A stretch of DNA of 64,000 nt from Drosophila miranda (Eukaryota; Arthropoda; Insecta; Diptera; Drosophilidae). Under the pieces are notes generated by a model, which worked only from the letters and a program-made list of their open reading frames with translations, did not search any database and had not been told where the DNA came from. Where the stretch lies: the NCBI RefSeq assembly GCF_003369915.1, contig NC_046675.1, forward strand, positions 4,650,001 to 4,714,000, in the 5' to 3' direction. Below, piece by piece: positions 36,248-49,800 of the stretch. The number at the start of each line of letters is the position of its first letter. The first letter of the stretch is position 1. The position numbers and the translations under genes are program-made.

Positions 36248-38767
36248 AACTGGCACAGCACCGCACAGAGGACGGCAAACAAACGAGCCCCGAAATGTGG
36301 GATCGTATGTAGGTAAACCAGCTCGGAGCCATTTGCTCAATAACTCATTTAAAAGCGACGTGGACTGCGGACCCAGTAATGAACAAATAAAAACCGAAAT
36401 CTGCCGTTCGCATGGAGCCGCCGAGGAGCCCATCGAACAATGCCCAAGAACTAGCGGGAATCTATAGATTCCACACACATGTGTCTTAGTTCCATAGCCA
36501 AAGCCAAAGCCATGGCCAGGGCCTCTGCCAGAGCTATAGCTAGAGCCAGAGCCTGACCAATTGACCGCAAAACTGAATACAAAAAATGCACAAAAAATAA
36601 AAGAATACAATGCTGGCAAAAGCGAAAAGGATGTCAGTCATAAGCGAAGATACATTGCCTCCTGTTGCCCATCTGCCCGGCTCCTGCTCCAGCTCCAGCT
36701 CCAGCTCCGAGTCACCCCCTCGCTTTAGTGGGAGTTGGTAATGGTTAATGTGATATGGCCAAGATACTGCCCGAAAGCATAAATCACTGGGCAGGTTGGC
36801 CAAGAGCCAGCCAGCCAGAGTTATGATCCGGCCAGAGGCAGAGCCAATGCCAATGCCCAAGCCGCATTCAACCGAAATGAAAATGTTGTCTGCGAACAAA
36901 AGCTATGGATTTGTGTGCTGGAAAATTGAAAAAGAAATTGATTATGTCGATTTACATATGAGCACAAATCAATTGATTCGCTCCAAGACCAATGGATGTC
37001 CCACTTGCCCTTAACCTAGATAACCATTAAATGGGTTACAGAATCGCATTTATGACAACTTTCGTGTGGCTTCGTGTCTGGCAGCCACAAATAAGTCAGG
37101 AATGGGAGGAACGACAGCCCCAGCTCCAGCTCCAGCTTCAGCTCCAGCTTCAGCTCGTGCTGTAAATGATGTTGTTCCATTTCTGGGCACCAAGGCAGTT
37201 CCTAGGTCCGTTCTCAGTTCTGTTCTTCGAGTTGCATAAATTTCAGGCGAAATTTTTATCGAAAGTGTGCATCTTACTCCCGCTGCAAATGGTTAGGAGG
37301 AGTCTCCATCCACCCACTCTCCGTGGCTCTACCCGGCTGTGTACGAGTGCTGGCTGATTCCGATTCCTCGTGGCACGGCTTTGCATGTCTATTTAAATCT
37401 TAACATGCCGCTGACAAAATGCTCAGCCAGCAATGAAGACAACAGTCAGAGGAAGAGCAAGAGGCACAGCCACAGCCACAGCCACAGAACTAGCTAGGTA
37501 AACAGCAATAAAAAGCAACGGGAACGGGAACGGGAATACGTCTTCTGTCTGGCCTGGAAATTGTGCCAGTAGTGTAGACATGGCCACATCTAACAGGAGC
37601 AGCAGGATCAACTCTTGTTCCCCATCCAAATCCGCATCCCCATCCCTGTTCATCCCTGTTCATCCCACCAATCCCACTAATCCCAATCCCAGCATCGTTT
37701 GTTTCCATGTTGTTCTCTTGGCTGTTTAGGCGATGTCAGCGCTGATACGAGACGCTGGCTGGGATCGGGTCATGCCAGAGACGAAGTCGAAAGAGGAACT
37801 GCGGCTCAAAGTTCATGACATTCTCCCTCTGTGTCTCCATCCCACATCCACATCCCAGCGATGTTGTTGTTAATTCTGCTTGTATGATGCGATGTTCTCA
37901 TTGGGGAGATGCAAGATTAGCAAATTTGTGTTTACTGATTGCTCAGCTGATTCTGAATTCCTCCTCCACACACTATCCACTACACACCACACACCACACT
38001 CTACATCACACCACACATCCATTAATCTTTCGATAAGCCTTTCGTTTATTTAATTAAAAGGTGTTCGCTTAATTTAGGTGATGGGGCGTGTGCCCCATAC
38101 ACCTTGGGTGCAAATTAACTCCCTTCGAGTCAGAGTGCCCTGGATACCATAAATCATCTTGGATCCGTGCTAATTGATTCGCACGAAAAGAAAAGCAAAA
38201 GTTCTGCTCCGTCTGCTCATCCGATTGTGGGTCAAAGCAATTCCCCAAGTTGTCGTTTCTGCTGCTCAGATTTATGGTTATTTGCATAGATCGCGGTTCT
38301 CGAATCTCGAATCACGAGGAAGGTGAATGTCATCTTTGTGCGTGAGTCGCGTTGGATTGAATCGGAGTTGGAGTTGGAGTTTCAGGAGGAGCAGGGGTTG
38401 GGGCAGAGCTTGGACCCGAGGAAACCTGTTGAAAGCCACGGGTTGAAAGTTGGAGGATAACAAATGAGAATCTCGAGGGGTTAATGATGCCTGCTGCTGA
38501 CTCTTTGGTTTCCTATTAGGCCGAACATCTATTTCTCCGAATGCCAGGCAATTACGGGCTATTAGAGGTTTCACTTTTAGCAGATCTGCGGCATCTTCCA
38601 AACGGTGAATTCTGCACACCGCGCCTCTCCCCTTCGATTTGACGAACTTTCATTTCCTGTGTCAAACATTTGCAATTCGCCTGCAACTTAACATTTTGCA
38701 TTATACATCAGGAACAGGCATAGGAATTCGAATACGAAATCGGGTGTCACAACATTGGACATCATCT

Positions 38768-38936
38768 GAATCCGAGTCCGAGTCCGATTCCAATTCCAAT
38801 CCGATTCCGAGTGATGCCTGGCCATCGTTCATCTGCCTGTCGCGCTGCCTTGCATTTCTTTGTGGCCGAAATCGTGACGGGAATGCGAATATCGAAGGAT
38901 GCCAATGCCAGTGCCAGTGCCAGTGCCGATGCCGGA
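38768..38936 (+). repeat. TCCGAG/TTCCAA and CAGTGC hexamer runs
   Basis: Imperfect CCGAGT and CCAATT units at 38768-38815, and GCCAGT units at 38901-38936. They are responsible for Ser-Glu and Ala-Ser type repetitive translations in this region. Confidence 0.75.
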
Positions 38937-40725
38937 GGAGAGACCTTGAAGACGGGACAACAGAGTCAAATGTGTGTCGAGTCGATCGCAGATGGAAGAC
39001 TTTTGATTTAGTTGAAAGCCTCGTCCGCTTGACACCCGACATGAGTGAAATGTTCGCTTGGAGTCGGGGTCTGGGTTTCTTCTCGATATTCTACATTCTC
39101 CTCGGCTGGCATTATTTCATTAAATCCGTATGATTAGAATCACTTTCCAGTCCGCTGAGAAGTGAAACCACCGCACGACGCACTTTCGATGGCACGTGAG
39201 ACAAGCAGAGTGCATTGGGAACTGGAAAGTCAGGAGTGGGGACTGAGGACTGACCATTGAAGCCCAGAGAGAGAGAATCACTGCTGATGTGGAACAATGA
39301 AAAGATATGGGAAAGGCTCTCCTCTGCCAGAGGGTCGGACATCATGGAGAACGAAGACAAGACATCGCAAATAAATGAAATGAAATGAAAATTGCAATAA
39401 ATTTCACTCTTGTGTGAAGAGGAGCCGCATCTAATCACAGGCAAGGGCAGCCCTGGCAGCAACTCCCCACTCCAACAGCCACTGCAACTGGCGCTGGTTG
39501 CCGAAATGCAACGTGAGCCACATGCAACATGCACATGAAAGCAAAGTGGAATCCGAATCCCAGAAGAAAGAGAAACAGAGGCAGAGCAGACACAGAAGTC
39601 ACAGATGGAGAAGAGGCAACAGTCAAAGTGGCAACGGCCTGGGAATTGGGCTAATTGATGTTTAGCTGCACTTTTACCCGAAAACGTGGACAACGGCAGA
39701 CAGGGGGACTCCTCCTTCGTCTCCTCCTTGGATATACTCTATACTCCATGGATATCGATGCATATCCGAAGCCCGAACCAGAGTCAACATCGTCAAATGC
39801 ATATTACATGACTCTGGAGTAGGCCAAGACCATTACCAGTACCAGGACCGATCGCGATTCCAGTTCTTGTCTTCTGATCCAACTGCATCTTAATTAATCC
39901 GCGGATCGTCTTGTGCAGCGGAGGATTGGAGTACTGGAAGATCGGCAACAGAGCAGAGGGAACGTGTTTTAATTGAATACAATTAATTATTGACACATTT
40001 CGTTAGGAATTCAAGGCTCTGGCCCCGAGATAAGCGGAATCGTGAGTTGGCTTTGGAGCGGAGCGAATCGAAATCGTATTTGGAGGGAGGCCTGCGATGC
40101 ATATGGAAATGTACTTTCCATGGATTGGGTTTCCCCTGATTTTCCTTTTTGCATGCTAAACGCTGTTCATTTTATGCAAACTGCAGTCTTAACCCAATTT
40201 GTTGGGGGAGAAGCAGAAACCGAGAGGAATATGCATTCTAGAGGTTTAATTGCTGGAGGAGATTCTTGGGGCACTGATCTCCCGCTGGAATCTGGAATCT
40301 GGAATCCACTCCATCCCACCTAACCGAATCGAACGGTATCAGAAGTGTTTGGCTTCTCTATAGGAAGAGACAGAGGCAGAGGCCTCCTCCGACATCTGCT
40401 GACAGGTGCTGGCTGGTGACATTTCGCAATGCATTCAATTGGAGGAGACACCAAACAGAAGAACAGAAGAACAGGAGACGCTGCTGGAGAACGTTGACAA
40501 AGTCGCGCAAACATTTCAAACATCTGCTGCCTGTTTGCGTTGAATGGAGAGGATCAGAGGAGCAGCAAGAGAATGGGGAAGCGAAAGACGGAGAGGCAGA
40601 GGCAGAGGGAGAGGGAGAAGAGTTGGCCAACGGCTTACTTTTCTCACCCATCCGAGAGAGGCATCCGCGCAACATGGCCAACAATCGATTGGAATGCCTG
40701 GTGCGGGTGTCGTTTGGCTGGGGAC

Positions 40726-40840
40726 ACAGCTCCAGCTCCAGCTCCAGCCTCGCTCTCCTTCACCTCCACTCGGGTGACAAAAGCCGTACATCCAAGTCCC
40801 CATCCAGCTCCAGCTCCAGCCCCTGCCCCTGTTCCAGCTC
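40726..40840 (+). repeat. CTCCAG hexamer runs
   Basis: CAGCTC units at 40726-40752 and again at 40804-40840 with CCTGCC variants. They keep overlapping frames open on both strands here. Confidence 0.8.
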
Positions 40841-41331
40841 CATCTCTATCACCAACAAGTGCCCGCTCCTAACGCTCCTAACGCCCCCAACGGTGCCATT
40901 TGAATATCAACATTTGTCATCGTGTGTCGTGTCGCATTCTCTTCCTCGGCCATCACCATCACCCGCTGCCAATCCCCAATCCCCAAGCTCCAGGCTGCAG
41001 CTAGGAAATGTGCCCAAAAGTAACAGAATCCAATTAAAGTCAAGTGGAACATGGCCAGGGATCAGGAGCAGCAGCAGCAGCAACATTGGAGCTTGTTTCT
41101 GGCCTTTTAATTGAGGATCTCTCATGTTGCAATGCAAATGTGGGCCAGCCGGAGGCCCATGCCCCTGCAGTGGCACAGTCCCAGTCCCAGTCCCAGGAAC
41201 AGGCCCAGACAATAAGCTACTTAAAAGGATTGCTGGGGAGCTGCGAAGGCAAAGGCAGCTGCAATTACTTTGCGGATCAATTTCCAACACTTTCCCTGAG
41301 GGAGAGGGAGAGTGGAGCAAGAGGGAGGGGA

Positions 41332-41362
41332 ATGGGTATGGGAATGGGAATGGGAATGGGAC
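41332..41362 (+). repeat. GGGAAT hexamer run
   Basis: Five units of GGGAAT/GGGTAT; the reverse complement is ATTCCC. Simple sequence. Confidence 0.85.
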
Positions 41363-44300
41363 AAAGGAAAAGCATTTCCTCGTAATCTCGTAAAGATCAG
41401 AGCAGACCAATGAAATTTGGAACGCGTTCGCGGATCGGGATCTGGATCGCGGATGTAATTGAAACGCATTACCGCCAAATGGCAGCCGCAGAATTTGGTC
41501 TCTGCCTCTGCCTCGGTCTCGGTCTCGATCTGTGTTTCGGTGGCTCTAATGGGCGTTGCCGCGGATAGCACCATAGAGCTCCGGGAGCAGAAAGCCAGAA
41601 AGCACCGCGACGTCAGCCGCACCACAAAGACATCGAAAATGTAGGCGATGACAGCATCGGGAAACTGGAGACCACAGCTACGCACTGGAGCTGCTCTGGG
41701 AGCGGGATGGATGAGGCATGGAGTGGGGATAGTGGAGCGCGACATGGCAGCAGCCGAAAGTAGGTGAAACAGCCGCTAACGAAGACCAAGTGGCGGATCG
41801 GGAGGGTGCGGATCGGAGTGGAGGGGAGCAGTGGAGGCAGTATCAATGGAAGGCAATCGGACATGCGCGACGCATTGGCAGCCAACACAGAAACAGAAAC
41901 AGAGACAAACAGAGCCATGTCCAGGTCCAACTTCAGAGTGGGAGGCACACGACTCACGCACTGACCTGGAGGGGACCGGGGGGAGGATCTATAGGGTTGG
42001 GGTTGGGAAGGGGAGAAGTTGGGGACAGACAGCTCTGGGCTTATAAGGAACAACAATGCGGGGTTCGATTTGTTTGCGATTTGGTTAAAGCAAATTTACG
42101 GCAGCCGCGGACAGAGGACGAATCAGGAATGTCCATGGACCACATCTCTTTCTCGATCTCCCTAGGTGGGCCAACACCCATGCACCATACACCATACACC
42201 AGACACAAGATCGGAGTAAATGGCTCCGACACGAGCTGCTGCACTTCCTGCTCCTCAATGCGGTGCTTAAGCCAATCAACTGGTTGCCCACTCAACCACC
42301 AGCCACTCCACCAACAGCCACCTCCTGATCATCCCATGCAGCCCATGCATCCCAGGCAGATGTGCGTGCAATTAAGTGGTGCTCATGAGTGGTGCTCCTC
42401 ACCTGAAGCCTCCCCAATCATCGTTCCTCTGCTTCTCTGCTGCTCTGCTGCTCCGGCTGCTCATTTGTCATATGCATCTCCCAGGCCCTGCCTAACGGTT
42501 CCACAAATATGCACTATGGGAATTTGTGTCATTAGAGGATGGGCACAGAGGATCTCCCTCCACTCCACACTCCAGACCATATTCATGGGCTTGGTCACGT
42601 GCAGGAGAAGTGAACGATTTAACCTTGACAGGAGACAAAAACGTGGACTCATCAGCGATCAATGATCAATGCTCGGCGATCAAGTTGGACCCATGGGAGG
42701 GAGAGAAAGAGAGTCCATGTCCAGGGAGAAACCCAGAACTAAAAACCGTTCTCCAAACATGAAATCAGCAGGTAGCCACAGTCGATAAGAGATCGAGCAA
42801 TTAGTTGACAAGGATTGGAAGGAGGAAGGTATGGATGGTATGATGGTGCGTCTTCGTGATCCACTGACGGTGACTCTGACTCTGACTCTGGCGGTGACGG
42901 AGATGGGCACGACGGCTCCATATTGGTAACATCGGAGGCAGAGGAGTTGCAGGCACCACCAGCATCAGCGTCAGCAGCGGATTCCTGCGATCGTGATGAG
43001 CGGCACGTTCGTCACTTGTTCCGCGGTTCAGTTCGGTGGATCAGTGGATCAGCGGATCAGCGGATGGATGGGTATGGGTTCAGCTCGGGAGCAGTGTTGC
43101 CTCGTTTGTTTGCTTAAGAGCCGTTAAAATGAAATGACTTCACAGCATTTCCACCATTTCCCAGCAGCCGAGATCCGAGAGCCGAGAGCAAACGACACAG
43201 AAACCGAATTCGGAATCGGATTCAGAATCAGAATTGAATGCGCAATTATTATGACTTTTCTCCTCTGCTGAGAAAACTCATCAGCGATACCAGGCGAGCC
43301 CGAGACGATTTTCCCCCGCGATGCCCGGGAGATGACCCAAATTCTGCATAATTGTTTCTCCAGTTTGTGGGTCGTTCTCCTGGGGTCTTCTTCCCCGGTC
43401 TAGTCCACTCTCTCGGTGGATTCATTCCTCGTTCCCAAACATATCGCACTAAGCACTGTAAATTCGCCCCAAAAGCGAGAAAGTCCATTATGTCCGGCCA
43501 TCATTTTCAGGCGGGGATCATTTTCATTTGCGTGGCGTCGGCGTCTGCGGCCTGCAAATTATCCTGACACCCGGCTCCATCTCCATCTCTATCTACAGTG
43601 CAGACCATTCCAGTCCGGTTCTCTCTATCTCTCTCCCTCTTTCGGCTCTGCTCTGTTTGGATGCACCACAACAGCCACTTGACCATCGTCCAGGTCGACA
43701 CTTGCGTGTTTTTCATCATATTTCGGTTTCGTGTTGTGTTGGGGCTGCCAGCCGCAGCGGCCTCCACTTCGTTGAGAAGAGAGCAAATGGTGAATGGCGG
43801 AGGAGGTGGGTGGTGGGCGATGGTGGGTCGAGGCGTTATGTCGACTTTGATATTATAGCCGCAATTAGTCGACATGGTCTCGAGTGCTATCGCAGGCATC
43901 TGGCAGGCAGTCCGCCAGACTCCTCCGCCATCTCCCATTCCGCAGTGAGAGTTGGACCTGATTCCATTTTGCTGCATTTTCCTGCATTTTTTGCACTCTC
44001 GAATGTCTCGAGTCGGATTCTCGGCTCTCAAGTGTCGGATGATTGGGCACAACAAACACTGGCGTGGACGGAGCTCTCTGATGGTCTGGGAGTGACTCAG
44101 CCGTCCAAGCAGATGGGATTGGATTAAGATGGAGATCAACGTGAGACAAGGAAACTTTCGATTGCTCCAAGGCTTTGCTCCATAAGTTTTCCGGAGGGTC
44201 AAGAGCACCTGAACGGAAAACTGACCGCAGGATGCCATTGAACCTTTCTCCTCCCCTGAGATTTCTACGCGATTCGCAGATCTCTTAATCGATGGTAACC

Positions 44301-45032
44301 AGAAGGCTAAAAATACAGCAGAAATGAGAAACAGTTTGAACGCGATGATTGGATGCCGCCATTATAATTTCCTGTCAATCAGTGCGGCGCGGCGACTGCG
44401 ACGAGTGCCCCGCCCTCGTCTGTGCCTTCTACTGGGGCGTGGATCCAAGCACGCAATTAATTAGTGGATATAGTGGGGCGGGGAGGGAGGTCGAATGGTA
44501 CAAGGGTCAGATCTAAGACAGTGCTACTGGAGCGAGGAGAGGATAGTCGCCAACCCCCAGAGGCTGCCCAGCGGAGCTCATCAAGCCACCTACGCTTACG
44601 GTACTTGGTCGGCTGCAAATTAATCTCCCTCTCTCTCTCTCTGTCTCTGTTTCTCCTAGAGCCACTCATTCTCTCTGGAGCACAAATTGGAGATCGGTGA
44701 ACGGAGAAGTGGGACTGCGGAGCGGACAAACCTCTTTCCCGAGGCATGCCACACTTCTGCAGTCATTTCCCAAATGTTTGACAATTTATCACTTGGCGTT
44801 ATTCGAGCGAATTTTCTGCTCGTCAAATGGGAGTGGAGGAGGATGGAGAGGGGACAGAGCTGCGGACACGGGCAGAAGTCAATGGCTTGGCCCAGAAGTG
44901 GGTCAAAATGATTGGGAAGCCAGCGGCCGTTGACTGCCAAAAATTTTAATTAATTTGAATTAAAATGTCTGAAACGCGGTCCGCTGACAGAAGAATCCAG
45001 CAAAGGAAATGGACTTGGACTTGGGCTCGTAG

Positions 45033-45064
45033 TCGGACTCGGACTCGGAGTCGGAGTCGGAGTG
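45033..45064 (+). repeat. CGGAGT/CGGACT hexamer run
   Basis: Five units; related runs occur at 33241-33280 and 51790-51860, so the same hexamer has expanded several times independently in this window. Confidence 0.85.
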
Positions 45065-46699
45065 GAGCAGATATGCCGAAGAAGGCGTTGGCGTTGGCAG
45101 TTTACCGTTGGGGCTGGACGCCCGACTCACCTGAGCGGCCCTCGCCACCGTTGATAACTCCGTTCGGTTGTCCGTTTCCACCTCTGCGGTTTCTGCAGCG
45201 GACCAAAGGCCAGGCCAGAATTTTGATATTGAAATTGCTACCTTGGCTCGGACCAAACCCCTGCACCGATCACCGATCCCCGATCCCCGACACACGGGAC
45301 AAGGAACAGAGGAACGGGGGAGACTGTTGCCCGGGGCCGTGGTTTGATAACATCAGTTGGGCTTGGGGTTTGGGGCTTGGGTTTTGGGGTTCGGGGGCGG
45401 AGCAGCTCCCACTATAGGAAACAAAAGACAACAATTCCATTTGGTAAACGCTTTTCCAGAGAGTGGGAAAGCGGGAAAATGCAGCGCCAAGGAGAAGGAA
45501 AACAAGAATGAAAAATAATCCAATGTTTGGATGTGGAGCTGGAGGTTGGTTTGGTTTGCATTTGGTTTTCGTTTGCGTTTCAGTTTGCGTTTGGCCAAAT
45601 GTAACTACAATTTAAATGCTAATCTGGCATCTGTTGGCGGTTGGCGGATGGCGGACAATGGCCCTGGCCATGGCCATGGCGGAGCATGGGCAAATAGCCC
45701 CGCCCCCTAACAGCCGCCTATCTCTGGGTGGGGAGGGGAGGGCAGGGAGTGGGAGTGGGATTCGGAGGAGGTGTAGTCACACTTAGCGGTTAGAGCCGTG
45801 ATTTGCATTTGCTCATTAGCCACCAGAACCACACAGAACCCCGCCAAATAGTGAATAAAGAAAGGAACATTTGTGGAACTGTCTGCATCCCTGGATCCCA
45901 CTCCGCCACTCCACACAGATCAGGGGCTTTATTTATGGTGTAATCTCTCTGAGAAGTTGACTCCTGACTGACTCTGGCTGTCTAATTAGTTTTCACGCCT
46001 ATAAACAGCCGACTTTATTTGCGGATGGCGGATGGCGGATGCCTGCTCTGGATTCCCTTTGAGACTCGCCACAATAATGTCGGATCTCTTTCCGAAGGTT
46101 CAACGGAACAGAGTACCGCTAGACGCATGCCACTCTGCCACTCCCTCCACCCAAAACTCTCCCTCTCTCTGTCCCTCTCCGGGAAAACCGCGACAGTTTC
46201 GGGGGGAAACCAGAATGGAAATAGAAACAGTAATACAAATACAAATAGAACTTCAGGCAGAAGTTGAGGCAGAAGTAGAAATGGAAGCGAAATCAAAACC
46301 GAAAGAACATTTGTAAACTGCCAATTATTATGAAATGAGAAGACAGCAACAACAGCCAGCCACATGAGGCATGGAATGGGGCACGGAGCACTGGGCACGG
46401 GGCAGTGGGTACGGGGCAGAGGAACAAAGACCACAGCGACATCCGAGCTGGAGAACTAGATTCTACTTAGTTAGCCAATCTCCCGGGAGGAAGGGAAGGA
46501 GGGGTGGCTCCCTTCTGGAAACAGAAAGCGCGTCACGCCGAAATCCCGAAATTCGACGGCTCGTTACCATTCGGCATTGGAGGGTTTGGGCCTTGGCTCT
46601 GGCTCTGGCTTTGGCTTGAAGTCGGGTTCAATGGAGCGCCAGCAGTCGGAAGAGTGCCAGACAGACCCTCTTGGGTCTGTTCCCAGTTCCCAGTTCGCA

Positions 46700-46890
46700 G
46701 TTCCACTCCCAGTCCCAGTCCCAGTCCCAGTGGTCGTCTTCCTCCTATTGCTCTTCTATTTCTATTTTTTCGGCTCGCGTGCTGCCAAACCGCCAATTAC
46801 CGAACATCAAAAAGCAGTTTCCCCCAGCTGCTCCGCCTGGTCCCCATCTCCATCTCCATCTCTGTCCCCATCCCCATCTCCGTCCATGAC
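46700..46890 (+). repeat. CCCAGT and CCATCT hexamer runs
   Basis: CCCAGT units at 46704-46732 and CCATCT/CCATCC units at 46840-46885. They underlie the long but unsupported frames of this part of the desert. Confidence 0.8.
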
Positions 46891-49800
46891 TTTGTATCTC
46901 TCTGTGGTCTCTGTCCCGGTCTGCCCAATAATTTGCTCTCTGGTTTGTGTGTGGCTTTGTTTATAGACTCTTTCTCCTCTCCAGACTCTCCTCCCCCTCC
47001 ACTGGCCCTTCGCTATCTATCAATTTCCACTCCCCCACTTACAGTGGACACCCAAAAAGGTGTAAGCAATGCCAGGAATCCGTTGCCGGATCACGCAATG
47101 TCTGCGGAGTCGAATCCGAATGGAAATGCAAATGGAGATTGGCGAATGGCAAATGAGAAATGGGAAATGAGAAATGGGAAACCCGCTCTTGAAGATGTAT
47201 CGTGGCTCACGCTTTGATACAGTTTTGGCCAAGTGACACGCCTCCACTGGTTCCCATTCACGCCCTCGGCCGTCGGCTCTCGGTTCGCTGTGAGCCGAAA
47301 TTAATTTAATTATATCGGGCATAATAAATAAAGTGAGTTATCCAACACGGTCTGCCCCCGAGGGCCAATTTGACATTTTAATCACGTCGCGTCGCTCGGA
47401 ACGAGTCGGAAGGAGTCCCATTCGGTGGCCCATTTACGAGGTGTCGGAGTAGGAGTGGGAGTTCTTCCCGAAGCGTGATCGCAGAGACGAGGTGGGACCG
47501 AGAGAATGGTTCCATTCTCAAGTCGGTTCTTGAGAGTTCTCCCACCTGAAGGCGGGGAGTGCTTGGCTCTCGACTAATTGCGGATGTTCTATTCGCATCG
47601 ATCGCATGCGCGTGATGGGATCGCTGCTGGTAATCACTATCATCGCTGATCATCATCGATCTGTTATACAGATGTAAACATCAGCATAACCACCAACAAT
47701 ATCCACCATCTCTTCTGGTTGATTGATAACCCACTGAACCATAAAACTGCAGTGTTCTCGCTCGTTGCATAACTCCGGATGAAAGACCCAATCAAGATCA
47801 TTTTCATTTGCATCTCGCCATCGCCATCGTCTGCTCTCAGGCTTAAGGCTCGTCCTTTCATAGTCGCCTCTGTTTGATCTCTGCGTAGGCAGATCCCGCA
47901 CCAGCTTCAGCTTCATCTCCCTTTCCATCTCCCTCTCCATCTGCAGCTTCAATTGTAATGACAATCACGTTGCTCCGGCTGAAGCATCTCTCATCTCTCA
48001 ACCCTCATCCCATCCCAGCGGCAATCATCATCTGCCGCTGAGATCTCAAATCCGGCGAGAGGTTTGTTTGCTAATGTGCGAAGACCGACTCGAGGACCGC
48101 GTGGGTCGACTCCGACTCCAGGGAGGAGATGAGGGATCTTCCGTCTTGCAACAAGCAACAAAGTTGCAACAGCAGCAGCAGCAAGTTGCTGATTATCTCA
48201 TCTTTCGTGATTAGAGCAGCCTCTGCTCTGAAATCAACTTTATGGGGCAGAAGCAGAAGCAGCAAAAGCTCCGCTATTTCAATTCCAATTGTCCCGCATG
48301 ACGACGCCGAATTCGAGTCCGCATTGGAGGCGGAAAATGGAAAAGCAATTGAAAAGCCAGAATAGCGGCCAGTGATAAAGCCACAGTCCATTTTCCCGGT
48401 GCAAATTATCGCGCTGAATGCGAATGAAATATTCGAGGCATCCTGTTTCGATCAACGACCGATCGACGAAGGAATTCAGGGGATCCATCCCGCGGAGGGG
48501 CTTCCAGCGGAGATCAGATCCGTTTTACTGCCGCCTTGATTTATGCAACATTTTCCGCAATAAAAATGCCAACAACTTGAAGAATTATTACATCATCACG
48601 TAATAGGCCTTGGACCTGTACGAGGTTGAGGCCTTTGGTCCGATCCGTCCCTGCCTCCTGCCTCCTGCCTCCGTCTTGGACTGGGCGCCACGCCCGCCGC
48701 CAAATTGCCCTCTGATGCAGGAGCCCCCTCGCCGCCCTGTACCCTGGACTCTTGTCCTACCCCAGTACTCCCCGACTCCATTCACTTCGCTCTTTCGCGC
48801 TGTCATAAATCAGTCGCCTGCCTCGAGATGCCGCAAGAGGCAGAGGCATTAAATACTCGTACTCTCCTCTCAAATTGCTGGCCACGAACAGATGCCACAA
48901 CAGCAACAACGCAGCAACGGCCATACGTACAGCAACAACAATGCCTCTGTTAAGTGTCGTGTCATCCTCAAAGATCCATCATAGCCACAGCCACAGCCAC
49001 AGCGACAGTCATAGCCATGGCACAGCAGATCTTCAGCAATGAGAAATTTGCCTGGCACGTGTCCATCATGGCAAGTGGCAAGTGGCAAGTGGCCACGAAT
49101 TCCGAGAGTGGGAGTGCGGTGGGAGTGGAAGGTGTTAGAGTGTGCGGAGAATATCTCCAGATAGATGTTGTAATAACCCGGCCAAATTAGGGCTGTCTAG
49201 GAACCAAGGGGGAGTGCAGGGCGAACACGATTACATCATGCCTGTCCAGGCACTTGTATTCCCATCCACCATCCTCCTCCGATCACCCTCTATGGAATGG
49301 CCATTCGGAATGGCCCATTGTGCAAAAACACCAAACACGGAAGTCGGAGCGTGTGCACTCCCCAAATGCCCATTTAATATAATTTCTATTATTTTTGCCA
49401 ACTCCGGCCACTGCCGACTGCCACAAGGTGACAGTTACAATGCAGAAACAATATACAACAACTCCTAATGTCCTCTCCCGGTCCTCTCCAGATCCCACTC
49501 CGGCCAGAGCCAGAGCCAGAGCTGGACAACGAAAGAGTTCTGCGCTCTGTCCCGGTCCCGAGTGGGGACATTGCCACCGCGACAGTCATCCCATCCCATC
49601 CCAACCTGACTCCATATCCACATCCCACCACAGTCCCATCGTCCCGCAGTCGTAATCGTCGCAATGATCATCATAATCGTGATCGTTTTCGGGTTCGGGT
49701 TGGGGCTCGCTTTGGCTCGTCCAATGCTGTCCCGTCCTCGGGGATCCATTTCTGGCATGCGTTCGGCAGCGAACACTTCCTGTGGCTGTGGGAAACACTC

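Noticed and set aside
40416..41114. 232-codon open frame with serine runs
   Set aside because: The peptide is a translation of CTCCAG/GGCAGA repeats; no conserved motif.
41790..42665. 291-codon open frame on the + strand
   Set aside because: Overlaps other frames on both strands, has no domain or signal, and is made of low-complexity and C/S/P-rich peptide from hexamer-rich DNA. There is no splice or poly(A) context.
43507..44238. 243-codon minus-strand frame
   Set aside because: A competing 199-codon frame on the other strand spans most of it; no domain recognised.
46504..47217. 237-codon frame with a hydrophobic stretch that could pass for a membrane segment
   Set aside because: The hydrophobic part arises from CT-rich runs, and the rest is hexamer-derived. 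No supporting context.
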